Shown: in pieces, positions 8,532-18,395 of the stretch
How the letters are laid out: every line of letters starts with the position of its first letter
Numbering within the stretch: the first letter of the stretch is position 1
From: Rhodocyclaceae bacterium
GTDB taxonomy: Bacteria; Pseudomonadota; Gammaproteobacteria; Burkholderiales; Rhodocyclaceae
Direction of reading: 5' to 3'
Assembly: GCA_013426785.1 (NCBI GenBank)
Contig: JACDZI010000001.1
Span: 93,425-157,424 of the forward strand
DNA: 64,000 nucleotides
Translations under genes and position numbers: made by a program
The notes under the pieces: model-generated
Seen by the model: only the letters and a program-made list of their open reading frames with translations
The model's database searches: none
Told to the model about the DNA's origin: nothing

Positions 8532-9356
8532 ATGAACTCACGCCATGCCGACAAGCTCGAACTTCTCTCCGCCACCCCGAAAAAACCGCGCCCCGGCGCC
8601 CCGCCACTGCTGTTTCTCCATGGCGCCTATACCGCCGCCTGGTGCTGGCAGGAATACAGCCTGCCGTTCTTTGCCGCCGCCGGTTTTCACAGTCATGCGC
8701 TGAGTTTTTCCGGTCATGGTGCCAGCCGGCGGCGCGAGCACCTCGACCATTATTCGATCAGTAATTACGTCGAGGATGTCGTCGAGACGATTGCCGGGCT
8801 GCCCGCACCGCCGGTATTGATCGGCCACTCGATGGGTGGCTTCGTCTTGCAGAAGTATCTGGAAGAGCACGCCGCCCCCGCTGCCATCCTGATGTGCTCG
8901 GTTCCCCCCCAGGGCTTGGCCGCATCGGCCATTGGCATGCTGTTCGGCCACCCCAGCGTCTTTGCCGATCTCAACCAGTTGATGAGCGGGGGCGAAGTGT
9001 CCATCGACGGGTTGCGCAATGCGCTGTTCGCCCAGCCGGTCGCGCTGAAGGAACTGACGCGCTACTACCATCTGGCCCAGCCCGAGTCGCACCGCGCCAT
9101 CTGGGACATGATGCTGTTCAACCTGCCGCGTCCGAACCGGGTGCTGGCCCATCTGCCAGACGGACGCGAAGACCTGTTGATCCTCGGCGCCGAACAGGAC
9201 ATTATCATCCCCGCATCACTGGTCGAGATGACCGCGCGCAGCTACGGGGCGCGGGCTACGATCTTCCCTGACATGGGCCACGGCCTGATGCTGGAAGCCG
9301 ACTGGCGCATTCCGGCGCAGGCCATGTTGGACTGGCTGCGGCAGCGCTTCCCATAA
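8532..9356 (+). CDS. Alpha/beta hydrolase
   Basis: LLFLHGAYTAAWCW, nucleophile elbow IGHSMGGF, C-terminal DMGHGLMLE. Confidence 0.88.
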   Translation: MNSRHADKLELLSATPKKPRPGAPPLLFLHGAYTAAWCWQEYSLPFFAAAGFHSHALSFSGHGASRRREHLDHYSISNYVEDVVETIAGLPAPPVLIGHSMGGFVLQKYLEEHAAPAAILMCSVPPQGLAASAIGMLFGHPSVFADLNQLMSGGEVSIDGLRNALFAQPVALKELTRYYHLAQPESHRAIWDMMLFNLPRPNRVLAHLPDGREDLLILGAEQDIIIPASLVEMTARSYGARATIFPDMGHGLMLEADWRIPAQAMLDWLRQRFP

Positions 9357-10629
9357 AAGTCGGCGCTGGCGGGACGGTGTCCGGGGAGTGCTCAGCTACC
9401 CATGGATGGGAAACCCGGCTGCCCCCCTTGCGCAGGTCATGGGCCTTGGCCAGCCCGCCCGCCGCGGTTTCCCGGTAGATCGCCTTCATGTCGCAACCGG
9501 TCTCCCACATGGTTCGCACCACTTCGTCGAATGAGACGATGTGCCGGCCATCCGACAGCAGCGCATAGGCGGCGCAATCGACCGCGCGCACGGCAGCGAT
9601 GGCATTGCGTTCGATGCAGGGAATCTGCACATAGCCGCCGATCGGGTCGCAGGTCAGACCTAGGTGATGTTCCAGCCCCATCTCGGCGGCGTATTCGATC
9701 TGGCGTACCGAACCGCCCAGCAGTTGTGCGGCAGCGGCGGCAGCCATCGCGCAGGCCGTGCCCACCTCGCCCTGGCAGCCGACTTCGGCCCCGGAGATCG
9801 ACGCGTTGCGCTTGACGATGTTGCCGATCAGGCCCGCCGTGGCAAGGGCGTGGAGTATCTTTTCCTTCGACAGCTTCGACTGCCGTTGCAGGAACAAGAG
9901 CACCGCCGGCAACACCCCGCTGGCGCCGCAGGTGGGCGCCGTCACCACTTCGCCACCTGCGGCATTTTCTTCGGAGACCGCCAGCGCATAGGCGAACAGC
10001 GTCGCCGTCTGGCCGAAATAGCCGGCCAGGCTTTGCGCCCGCACATGGTAGGCAGCGGCCTTGCGCGGCACATTCAGGCTGCCCGGCAGCCGACCCTCGG
10101 CGTTGAGGCCCGTTTCGATGGCGCGCTGCATGGTGGCCCAGATCGTTTGCAGATATGGCCCGATCGCCTCGCTCTCATGCCGGCCAACCAGTTCCCAGAT
10201 CAGCAGGCCTTCCGCTTCGCAGGCGGCCAGCACCTCGTTCATGCCGGCGTAGGGATAAACGTCGGCCCAGCTCTCGGGTCGGCCCTGCTCATCTAGCAGG
10301 GCGCCGCCCCCGGCGGAATAGACGCTACGTTCGGCGACAACCTGACCGGCAGCATCGAGGGCCTCGAAGCGCAGACCATTCGGGTGGTATGGCAGGCGCT
10401 GTTCCGGTAACCAGACGATCTCGACCGGCAGTGGCGCGAACGGCATGCTGACGGCGCGATCCGTCAGGTGGCCGCGACCGGTGGCCGCCAGGCTGCCGTA
10501 AAGCGTGACCCGAATGGCTACCACCACCGGCAACGATGCCGCAAATGCCTCCGCCGCGATGCGCGGCCCCATGGTGTGGCTGCTGGAGGGACCGAGCCCG
10601 ATGCGATAGAGCGCCTTAAGCGATTTCAC
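9256..10629 (-). CDS. sdaA: L-serine ammonia-lyase, with unusual C-terminal extension
   Basis: [29 protein letters not shown] ... [17 protein letters not shown] end overlaps the convergent hydrolase gene. Confidence 0.88.
   Translation of the reverse strand: MKSLKALYRIGLGPSSSHTMGPRIAAEAFAASLPVVVAIRVTLYGSLAATGRGHLTDRAVSMPFAPLPVEIVWLPEQRLPYHPNGLRFEALDAAGQVVAERSVYSAGGGALLDEQGRPESWADVYPYAGMNEVLAACEAEGLLIWELVGRHESEAIGPYLQTIWATMQRAIETGLNAEGRLPGSLNVPRKAAAYHVRAQSLAGYFGQTATLFAYALAVSEENAAGGEVVTAPTCGASGVLPAVLLFLQRQSKLSKEKILHALATAGLIGNIVKRNASISGAEVGCQGEVGTACAMAAAAAAQLLGGSVRQIEYAAEMGLEHHLGLTCDPIGGYVQIPCIERNAIAAVRAVDCAAYALLSDGRHIVSFDEVVRTMWETGCDMKAIYRETAAGGLAKAHDLRKGGSRVSHPWVAEHSPDTVPPAPTFMGSAAAASPTWPAPECASRLPASGRGPCQGRS
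9355..9378 (-). repeat. Dispersed repeat copy at hydrolase/sdaA junction
   Basis: aaaagtcggcgctggcgggacggt, 1 mismatch; overlaps hydrolase TAA. Confidence 0.9.
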
Positions 10630-12086
10630 CCGGCCAGCACTTCGGCGTTGAAGTCCTCAATCAACCGGTCGAGTTCGGCCGACTGGGTACGCAGGCAGCC
10701 CCAGTAGTTGCGGTGGTCGCTCCACTGGGCGCGCAACTCGTCGACCGACTTGCCGAGTTGCTCGACCCAGGAGAAATACTTGAGCTGGTGCACGCGGCGC
10801 TGGTCGATATGCGAAAGTTCGAGGACATGGTCGATCGACAGGCCGGACAGGCGATCATAATCGCGGTCGGCCTGGCGCTGGTCGTAACGGCCGCGCTCGG
10901 CATCGAGTTCCGTGAGGCGGCTCTGGTACATCGCCATCGAATCGGTGAACACCGTAAACACTACATCCTGCTCGCCCAACTCGTAGTACTTGGCGAACTT
11001 GATCGCGCTGATCAGGTTGCCGATGCTCGAAATCCCCATCCACTCCAACTGGTCAAGGATCGCTTGGCTGACGCCGTTTTCCGCCAGCCGGCGCTGACCA
11101 GCCGGATCGTTGAACAGCCGCATGAAGCGGATCGGCAGTTCGTCATCGACGCCGATCGCCATGTCGGTTTCGCGCATATTGTGAATCCAGGGAATGTGCT
11201 TGTCGCCGATGCCCTCGATGCGGTGGTCGCCAAAGCCGTTTTCCAGGATGGTCGGGCATTGCAGCGCTTCCCCGACGGCCACCTTGCTGCCGGGGAAGTG
11301 ATCGCGCAGGTAGGAGCCGGCCGACATCGTGCCGGCGGAGCCGGAGGACAGCACCGCGCCGGCAACGCAGTCACCGGGGCGGGCGATCTGCCGGAACACC
11401 TCGGCCATCGCCGGGCCGGTGACGTTGTAGTGCCACAGCGCATTCGGCAACTGGTCGAACTGGTTGAAGATCACCGCTTCGGGCCGCGTGCGCTCCAGCT
11501 CGATGCACTTGTCGAAGATTTCCTTGACGTTGGATTCGCAGCCCGGCGTGGCGATCACTTCCTCGGCCATGGTACGCAGCCAGGCAAAGCGTTCCTGCGA
11601 CATGCCTTCCGGCAGGATGGCGACGGACGGGCAGGACAAGAGGCGCGAGATGTAGGCGCCGCCGCGACAGTAGTTGCCGGTGCTGGGCCATACCGCCTTC
11701 TGGGTGGTCGGGTCGAAACGCCCGGTGACCAGTTCCGGCAGCAAACAGGAAATCGCCGGGCCGACCTTGTGCGCCCCGGTCGGGAACCACTTGCCGACGA
11801 TGCCCACAATACGTGCCTGGGTGCCGGTGATAATGGACGGCAGCTCGACGAAATTCACCCCGCCAAAACCACCGCCCCGCTCCTGCGGCGCGTTGTGCCA
11901 GTTGATGCGGAATAGGTTGCGCACATGCACATCCCATAGGCCGACGTTGGCCAGTTCCTGCTTGATGGAATCGGGAATCAGCGCCGGGTCGCGCATCTGC
12001 GCGTAGGTGGGCAGGAGGATGCCGTTCTCGCGGCAGCGCTGGATGTTCTTTTTCCGCTGGGCGGCATTGATGTGCAGGTCGATCAT
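10626..12086 (-). CDS. PLP-dependent enzyme, tryptophan synthase beta/cysteine synthase-like fold
   Basis: 486 aa, FPTGAHKVGPAISCLLPE (PLP Lys), GSGSAGTMSAG-type glycine loop. Confidence 0.8.
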   Translation of the reverse strand: MIDLHINAAQRKKNIQRCRENGILLPTYAQMRDPALIPDSIKQELANVGLWDVHVRNLFRINWHNAPQERGGGFGGVNFVELPSIITGTQARIVGIVGKWFPTGAHKVGPAISCLLPELVTGRFDPTTQKAVWPSTGNYCRGGAYISRLLSCPSVAILPEGMSQERFAWLRTMAEEVIATPGCESNVKEIFDKCIELERTRPEAVIFNQFDQLPNALWHYNVTGPAMAEVFRQIARPGDCVAGAVLSSGSAGTMSAGSYLRDHFPGSKVAVGEALQCPTILENGFGDHRIEGIGDKHIPWIHNMRETDMAIGVDDELPIRFMRLFNDPAGQRRLAENGVSQAILDQLEWMGISSIGNLISAIKFAKYYELGEQDVVFTVFTDSMAMYQSRLTELDAERGRYDQRQADRDYDRLSGLSIDHVLELSHIDQRRVHQLKYFSWVEQLGKSVDELRAQWSDHRNYWGCLRTQSAELDRLIEDFNAEVLAG

Positions 12087-12095
12087 GGGATGTCC

Positions 12096-13268
12096 TCAAG
12101 TGTCAAGTCCGAGGCCTTGTGCCGCGGACTTGATGTCCTTCAAACCGGAACCGGTGATCAGCACCACGCATTGCTGTTCCGGGGCAATGCGCTCGCGTAC
12201 CTTCAGCCAGGCGGCGAAGGCCGCACTCGATGACGGTTCGGCGAACAGACCCGAACCGGCCGCAAGTGTTTTTTGTGCGGCGAGAATTTCACTGTCCGAC
12301 ACCGTGACGGCCTGGCCACCGTAGCGCTGCAACTTGGCCAGGGCGTGCAGGCCGTTGCGCGGCACATCGACGGCAATCGAATCCGCCACCGTATTCGATG
12401 ATCGGGGATCGTCAAAGGCCTCCGCACCGCTGCGGCCCGAGGCCAGCGCCCGCGCGATGGCGCTCGACCCGGCTGCCTGGCAGGCCCAGACGGTCGGCAT
12501 CCGGGCGATGCGACCCAGCCGGAGCAGGTTTTCGAAGCCGCGATAAACGCCAGCGAGAATGACCCCGTCCCCTACCGGCACGAACACATGGTCGGGGGTA
12601 ACGGCACCCGCTTGTTCGAGGTCGGCGACGATCTCGTAGGCAACGGTTTTCTTGCCCTCGATGGTCAGCGGGTTGTAGGCGGTATTGCGCGACAGCGAAC
12701 CGGTCCGCTGCGAGTATTCGAGGGAAAGATCGAAAGACTGGTCGTAAGTGCCGTCGACCGGAATCAGCGCGGCCCCGTATTGCAGCACCTGGATGCGCTT
12801 GGCCACCGGCGCGCTGGCCGGCAGGAACACCTTGACGCGCAAGCCGGCCGCCGCGCCCACCGCCGCCATGCTCGATGCCGCATTGCCGGTCGAGGCCAGC
12901 ACGATTTCCTGCACGCCATGCTGCCGGGCAAAGCCGGCGACCAGCCAGGAGGCGCGATCCTTGAACGATCCCGACGGGTTGCAGGTGTCGTCCTTGAGCC
13001 ACAGGCCGGGCGCGGCCAATTCACGCCGTAGCCGTTCCGGCGCCCACAGCGGCGTGTTGCCGACCGGGACCGACGGCAACCACGCTCCCGCCACGGGCAG
13101 GGGAGTGGCACCGGGTTCGGGCGTGCCCTCCCACTCCACTTCGAGGATGCCGGCCAGCGGCCGTTCCGGCTGCTGCGTGGTCGCGCAGACGTCGCACAGG
13201 TAGCGGCCCGGAGCAATCTCGTAGGTCGCGCCGCAGCCGGCGCAGCGATAGAACCACTTGATTTTCAT
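12096..13268 (-). CDS. Threonine synthase-like PLP enzyme with N-terminal Zn-ribbon
   Basis: MKIKWFYRCAGCGATYEIAPGRYLCDVC; NPSGSFKDRASW; ASTGNAASSMA. Confidence 0.88.
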   Translation of the reverse strand: MKIKWFYRCAGCGATYEIAPGRYLCDVCATTQQPERPLAGILEVEWEGTPEPGATPLPVAGAWLPSVPVGNTPLWAPERLRRELAAPGLWLKDDTCNPSGSFKDRASWLVAGFARQHGVQEIVLASTGNAASSMAAVGAAAGLRVKVFLPASAPVAKRIQVLQYGAALIPVDGTYDQSFDLSLEYSQRTGSLSRNTAYNPLTIEGKKTVAYEIVADLEQAGAVTPDHVFVPVGDGVILAGVYRGFENLLRLGRIARMPTVWACQAAGSSAIARALASGRSGAEAFDDPRSSNTVADSIAVDVPRNGLHALAKLQRYGGQAVTVSDSEILAAQKTLAAGSGLFAEPSSSAAFAAWLKVRERIAPEQQCVVLITGSGLKDIKSAAQGLGLDT

Positions 13269-14203
13269 TCCGGCGGGAGGATCGCACCCTTGCGCTCGAC
13301 GATCATGCGGTAGTGTTCCGGCTGTCGATGCACGGCGAAATTGAACACGCTGTTCTTGTAGGAATTGCACAGGTCGAGGTCGCAGCGCGCTACGACCAGT
13401 TCATCGCCCAGCGTAGTGCAACTGCCGACGATCTCGCCCGAGGGCGCGATGATCGAACTGTTGCCGATCATGTCGCAGCCTTCCTCACAGCCGGCCTTGG
13501 CCACGCCGATCACCCAGGTGCCGTTCTGGTAGGCACCCGCCTGCATCACCAGTTGGTTATGGAAGTGCGAGAGATTGTCATGCACCGGCGCGGGCGGGTT
13601 GTGCACCGGCGTGTTGTAACCGAGCAGGATCATCTCGACCCCTTGCAGGCCCATGACACGATACGTTTCCGGCCAGCGGCGGTCGTTGCAGATCGCCATG
13701 CCAATGATGCCGCCGTAGGCGCGCGTCACGTTGAAGTTGAGGTTGCCGACTTCGAAATAGCGTTTTTCGAGGTGCTGGAAACGCCGCCAGGGCTCGTGCT
13801 CGGCATGGCCGGGCAGGTGGATCTTGCGGTATTTGCCGACGATCGTGCCGGTCTTGTCGACCAGAATGGAGGTGTTGAAGCGGCGTGCCCGCCCCTCCTC
13901 CTCGGTCAGCTCGGCATAGCCGAGATAGAAGCCGATGCCCAGTTTCCTGGCTTCCTCGAATAGCGGGCGGGTGAGCGGCCCAGGCATCGCGTGCTCGAAG
14001 AAACTATCCACCTCGGCCTGGTCTTCCATGTACCAGCGCGGAAAGAACGTGGTCAGCGCCAGTTCGGGAAACACCACCACATCGCAGGACATCACGGCCG
14101 CTTCGCGCAGCAGTTCGAGCAGGCGCCTGACGACGCTTTCCCGGCTGTCGCTGCGCTGGACCGGGCCAAGCTGCGCCGCCCCGAGCTTGATGATTCTTGT
14201 CAT
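13265..14203 (-). CDS. Carbon-nitrogen hydrolase, N-carbamoyl-D-amino acid hydrolase-like
   Basis: VFPELALTTFFPRW / KYRKIHLPGHAE / AICNDRRWPETYRVMG: Glu-Lys-Cys triad in D-carbamoylase-type contexts. Confidence 0.87.
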   Translation of the reverse strand: MTRIIKLGAAQLGPVQRSDSRESVVRRLLELLREAAVMSCDVVVFPELALTTFFPRWYMEDQAEVDSFFEHAMPGPLTRPLFEEARKLGIGFYLGYAELTEEEGRARRFNTSILVDKTGTIVGKYRKIHLPGHAEHEPWRRFQHLEKRYFEVGNLNFNVTRAYGGIIGMAICNDRRWPETYRVMGLQGVEMILLGYNTPVHNPPAPVHDNLSHFHNQLVMQAGAYQNGTWVIGVAKAGCEEGCDMIGNSSIIAPSGEIVGSCTTLGDELVVARCDLDLCNSYKNSVFNFAVHRQPEHYRMIVERKGAILPPE

Positions 14204-14232
14204 GCCTCTTCTCTCTTCTCGTTTTGATTTTT

Positions 14233-15483
14233 TCAGTTCGACAGCTTCAGTAGCGTGTGCAGCAGCACGTTGGCACCCGCCTCCAGGTCGGGCAGCGCGG
14301 TGAATTCCTTGACGTTGTGGCTGATGCCAGCAACGCTGGGCACGAAGATCATGCCGGCCGGGCAGATCCGCGCCAGCATCTGCGCATCGTGGCCGGCACC
14401 GCTGGGTAGCCGCCGCACCGTATGGCCGAGTTGCCGTGCGGTGTCTTCGACCAGCCCGACCACTGTCGGGTCAAAGGCCACCGGTTCAAAACGCGCCAGC
14501 ATGCGGTGACTGACCGTGACGCCTTCCGCCGCGGCAATCGCCGCCACGAATTCATGCAGCAGGCGTTCTGCTTCTTGTAGCCGGGTCTCGTCGGTGTTGC
14601 GCAGGTCGACGGTGAAGATCGCCTGGTTGGCGATGACATTCACCAAATTGGGCGACAGCTGGATGGAACCGACCGTCGCGACCTGGTCGCCGCCCAGCGC
14701 GTGGGCGATCTCGCGCACCTCGCTGGCGACGGCGCAGGCAACATAAGCCGCATCGTGGCGCAGGCGCAGCGGCGTGGTGCCGGCGTGGTTGGACACGCCC
14801 GTCACCGTGAATTCAGTCCAGGAAATGCCCTGCACCCCCTCGACCGCCCCGATGGTGATGCCCTCGCTGTCGAGCACCGGCCCCTGCTCGACATGCAGTT
14901 CCACATAGGCATGCACCTGCGGCTGGCCGACCGGTGCCGTCCCGCCATAGCCGACTTTTTCCAGGCAGTCGCCGACCGCCTGGCCGTCGATGCCGACCGT
15001 CGCCAGCGCCGTTGCCAGCGGCAGGCCACCGACATAGACGAGGCTGCCCATCATGTCCGGATTGAAGCGCGCGCCTTCTTCGTTGGTGAAGAAAGCCACC
15101 GCCAGCGGGCGGTGGGTAACGATGTTCGCGTCATTGAGGGTCTGGATCACTTGCAAACCGGCGAGTACCCCCAGGTTGCCGTCGTAGCGGCCGCCCGTCT
15201 TGACGGTATCGATGTGCGACCCGGCCATCACCGGCGGTCCGGACTCGTTACCGGCACGCACGCCGACAACGTTGCCGATCATGTCGATGCTGACCGACAG
15301 ACCCAATTCCTTCATCCAGCCGACCACGAGGTCGCGCCCGGCACGATCCGCGTCACTCAGCGCCAGGCGACAGACTCCGCCGCCCTCAATCGCGCCGACT
15401 GCAGCAAGAGCATCGATACGGGCCGCCAGGCGACCCGCATCGATGCGCAACGCCGTCAGGCTGGCGTTGGTCATGTTGCCCAT
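14233..15483 (-). CDS. Zn-dependent M20 hydrolase, N-carbamoyl-L-amino acid/allantoate amidohydrolase family
   Basis: GSHIDTVKTGGRYDGNLGVLAG, FTNEEGARF, YVELHVEQGPVLDSEG. Confidence 0.9.
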   Translation of the reverse strand: MGNMTNASLTALRIDAGRLAARIDALAAVGAIEGGGVCRLALSDADRAGRDLVVGWMKELGLSVSIDMIGNVVGVRAGNESGPPVMAGSHIDTVKTGGRYDGNLGVLAGLQVIQTLNDANIVTHRPLAVAFFTNEEGARFNPDMMGSLVYVGGLPLATALATVGIDGQAVGDCLEKVGYGGTAPVGQPQVHAYVELHVEQGPVLDSEGITIGAVEGVQGISWTEFTVTGVSNHAGTTPLRLRHDAAYVACAVASEVREIAHALGGDQVATVGSIQLSPNLVNVIANQAIFTVDLRNTDETRLQEAERLLHEFVAAIAAAEGVTVSHRMLARFEPVAFDPTVVGLVEDTARQLGHTVRRLPSGAGHDAQMLARICPAGMIFVPSVAGISHNVKEFTALPDLEAGANVLLHTLLKLSN

Positions 15484-16535
15484 CAGTCCTTGGCAGCCTT
15501 GTCGATCGCCGCCAGGAACTCAACCATCAGGGCTTCGCCTTCCTTGCCATAGCTCTTGGCGATCTGCGCCTTGACCGCCGGCTGGGCCAGTTCGCGGAAC
15601 TTGGCAATCTCGGCCTTGGTCGGGGTGTAGACCTGCATCTTTTGGGCGAGTGCCGGCAAACCGCGCTCGGAGGCCTCGATGATGCGGTTGATGCCGCGGC
15701 AGGCAACGATGGCCGATTCGGCTGCTGCCTTGACGACTTCCTTCTCCTGAGCCGACAGGCTATCGAAAGCGCCCTTGTTCATGATCCAGACATAAGGTGT
15801 GAACAAGTGGTTGGTCAGGGTCAGGTACTTCTGCACTTCGTCAAACTTGGCGAACTTGACGATCGGGATCGGGTTCATCTGGCCGTCCGCCACGCCGGTT
15901 TGCAGCGAGGTATAGACCTCGGCCCAGTTGATCGCCACCGGCTGGCCACCCATGCTGCTGACCACCGACTTGTGCGATTCCAGACCCATGGTGCGGATCT
16001 TCAGGCCCTTCATGTCGTCGGGTGACTTGATCGGACGCTTGGAGTTGCTGAAAGCGAAGAAACCGCCGGAATCGCCAAAACCCAATACTTCGAGGCCGGT
16101 CTTCTTGGTGATGTCGGCCGCCAGTTTCTTACCGAAGGGGCCATCGAATACCTGATAAGTCGCCGCGATGTTCGGGTAGGCAAAGGGGACGTCGAGCACG
16201 CCAATCATCGGGTAGACCGAGGCAATGCCACCCACCGAGGAAATCGACGACTGCACGACACCGGACTTGACCTGCTGGATCACCTCGTTGTCCTTGCCGA
16301 GCTGGCCGTCAGGGAAAATCTCGACCTTGACCTCGCCGTTGGTACCGGACTCGACCAGCGACTTGAACACCACGGCCATGGCGCCGGTGCCATTGTCGAA
16401 GGGATCGTTCTTGTTCAGATGGGCCAGCTTGATGGTTTTTTCGGCGAAGGCCGTAGCCGGCATCATGCCGACCGAAACGGCGAGTGCTGCAGCAATTGCA
16501 ACTGACTTGAACATGTGCATGGTAAAGACCTCCAT
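15483..16535 (-). CDS. TRAP transporter substrate-binding protein DctP
   Basis: Signal peptide, TIKLAHLNKNDPFDNG..., GVADGQMNPIPIV. Confidence 0.9.
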   Translation of the reverse strand: MEVFTMHMFKSVAIAAALAVSVGMMPATAFAEKTIKLAHLNKNDPFDNGTGAMAVVFKSLVESGTNGEVKVEIFPDGQLGKDNEVIQQVKSGVVQSSISSVGGIASVYPMIGVLDVPFAYPNIAATYQVFDGPFGKKLAADITKKTGLEVLGFGDSGGFFAFSNSKRPIKSPDDMKGLKIRTMGLESHKSVVSSMGGQPVAINWAEVYTSLQTGVADGQMNPIPIVKFAKFDEVQKYLTLTNHLFTPYVWIMNKGAFDSLSAQEKEVVKAAAESAIVACRGINRIIEASERGLPALAQKMQVYTPTKAEIAKFRELAQPAVKAQIAKSYGKEGEALMVEFLAAIDKAAKD

Positions 16536-16563
16536 TGGGGCTAGGGTGGGTGAAACGGAAAAA

Positions 16564-17847
16564 TCACAAGCCCATCAGACGCGGCATGGTGAGCGTCAGG
16601 CTGGGCCAGTAGGCAACGATGAACAACACGGCGACCTCGGCGATCACGAACGGCCACATGGCCTTGGTGATGTCTTCGATCTTCGCGCCGGTAATCGAAC
16701 TCAGGACGAACAGGCTGGCACCGACCGGCGGCGTCATCAGGCCGATGTTGAGCGCCAGCACGATCATGATGCCTGTCTGCACCGGGTCCATGCCGATCGA
16801 GATGGCCAGCGCACCGAGGATCGGGCCAAGGACGATCAGGATGGCGTTGATGTCCATGAACATGCCGAGAATCAGCAGCAGGATCAGGATCATCAGGATG
16901 ATCATCGACGGGTCGGAGGTCAGCCCGAGGAACAGGCCGGTGATCAGCTGGGGCAGCTTCATGTAGGTCATCCACCAGCTGAGGATCGAGGCCGCAGCGA
17001 TGATGAGGAACACCACGCCGGTGATGCGCGCGGTCCTGACCAGCATCTCGACGATGTCATGGAACCTGACGGTACGGAACACGAAGATGCCGAGCAGCAT
17101 CGCATAGAACACCGCAATCGCCGCACCTTCGGTCGGGGTGACGAAGCCGCCGATGATGCCGCCGAGGATGATGATCGGCATCACCAGCGCGGCCAGCGCA
17201 TCCTTGAAGGCGACCAGGATGCCGCGCAGGCTCGGGCGCTGTCCGCCCTTGGGCAGACCCAGGCGGCGACCGAGGCCGGCAATGACCACCATGCAGAACA
17301 GGCCCATTACCAAGCCGGGCAGGATACCGGCCGCGAACAGGCTGGCGATCGAGACACCCATCATCGAGCCGTAGATCACCATCAGATTCGATGGTGGTAT
17401 GGTCGGACCGATGATCGAGCCGGCCACCACCACAGCGCAGGCAAAGGGTCGCTTGTATCCTTGTTTCTCCATCGCCGGCACCATGGTGCTGCCGAAGGCT
17501 GCCGCCTCGGCAACTGCCGCGCCGGTGATCCCGGCGAACAGGACGGACGAAACCATGCACGACTGTGCCATGCCGCCACGCAGATGGCCGACCAGTGCAT
17601 CGGCGAATTTCGCCAGCCGGTCGGTGATGCCCGCCTTGTTCATCAACTCGCCGGCAAAGATGAATAGCGGCATGGCGAGGAAAGTGAACAGGTCCAGGCC
17701 GGCGAAGTAGCGCTGCGGGGCCATCGCCAGCATTTCGGCGCCGCCGATCTGGAGGATGCCCAGCACGCCGGCAATGCCCAGCACATAGCCGATCGGCACG
17801 CCAACTGCGAGGAGGATGAAGAACGCTGCCAATACCCAGATCATCAC
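16564..17847 (-). CDS. TRAP transporter large permease DctM
   Basis: 427 aa, GITGAAVAEAAAFGSTMVPAME, FVTPTEGAAIAVFYA. Confidence 0.92.
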   Translation of the reverse strand: MMIWVLAAFFILLAVGVPIGYVLGIAGVLGILQIGGAEMLAMAPQRYFAGLDLFTFLAMPLFIFAGELMNKAGITDRLAKFADALVGHLRGGMAQSCMVSSVLFAGITGAAVAEAAAFGSTMVPAMEKQGYKRPFACAVVVAGSIIGPTIPPSNLMVIYGSMMGVSIASLFAAGILPGLVMGLFCMVVIAGLGRRLGLPKGGQRPSLRGILVAFKDALAALVMPIIILGGIIGGFVTPTEGAAIAVFYAMLLGIFVFRTVRFHDIVEMLVRTARITGVVFLIIAAASILSWWMTYMKLPQLITGLFLGLTSDPSMIILMILILLLILGMFMDINAILIVLGPILGALAISIGMDPVQTGIMIVLALNIGLMTPPVGASLFVLSSITGAKIEDITKAMWPFVIAEVAVLFIVAYWPSLTLTMPRLMGL

Positions 17848-18371
17848 TCATCCTCCGCAAAAGGGGCAGGCAGGCCGGCAACGGTGAAATCGCGCAGGCC
17901 CATCAGCACCAGTTGGACGCACACCAGCGCCGAGGAAACCGGCACGGCGGCAAAGGGTATCGCCATCGTCATGTCGAAGATCGAGGCAAATTGCGTGGCA
18001 CCCTGCTGGGTCATGCCGATACCGAAGTAGCACAGGAAGGCAAAAAACGCGAAGGCGAGCGCATCGATGGCCACGTCGAACCAGCGCCGGATGCGAATCG
18101 GAAAGCGATGGAGCAGGGCCGTCACCGCCACATGCTCGCGGCGCGCGACCCCGCAGGAAACAGCCAGCAGCGCACCCCAGATCATCAGGTAACGCGCCAG
18201 TTCCTCGGCCCAGGTCACGGGCAATTCGAAAACATAGCGGCCGAACACCCCGATCCAGATATCAATGACCAGGACACCGATAATGGCGGCACATAGCAGT
18301 TCGACCCAGCGGTTGAGCCTGGCGCTCAGGACCGCACTCTTGTCACCCAGGTTTTGCATCTTTGCATTCAT
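17844..18371 (-). CDS. TRAP transporter small permease DctQ
   Basis: WAEELARYLMIWGALLAVSCGV; overlaps dctM. Confidence 0.9.
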   Translation of the reverse strand: MNAKMQNLGDKSAVLSARLNRWVELLCAAIIGVLVIDIWIGVFGRYVFELPVTWAEELARYLMIWGALLAVSCGVARREHVAVTALLHRFPIRIRRWFDVAIDALAFAFFAFLCYFGIGMTQQGATQFASIFDMTMAIPFAAVPVSSALVCVQLVLMGLRDFTVAGLPAPFAEDE

Positions 18372-18395
18372 ACGGTGTCGTGGGGGGTTTGCAGG

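Noticed and set aside
14936-14959. GCCGTCCCGCCATAGCCGACTTTT as a true dispersed-repeat copy
   Set aside because: Two core mismatches, and the encoded GYGGTAPVG matches the conserved family sequence as I recall it, so it may be coincidental; treated only as degenerate.
16225-17667. 480-aa plus-strand ORF, His/Asp/Gln-rich
   Set aside because: Antisense of dctM/dctP; composition typical of shadow translation.
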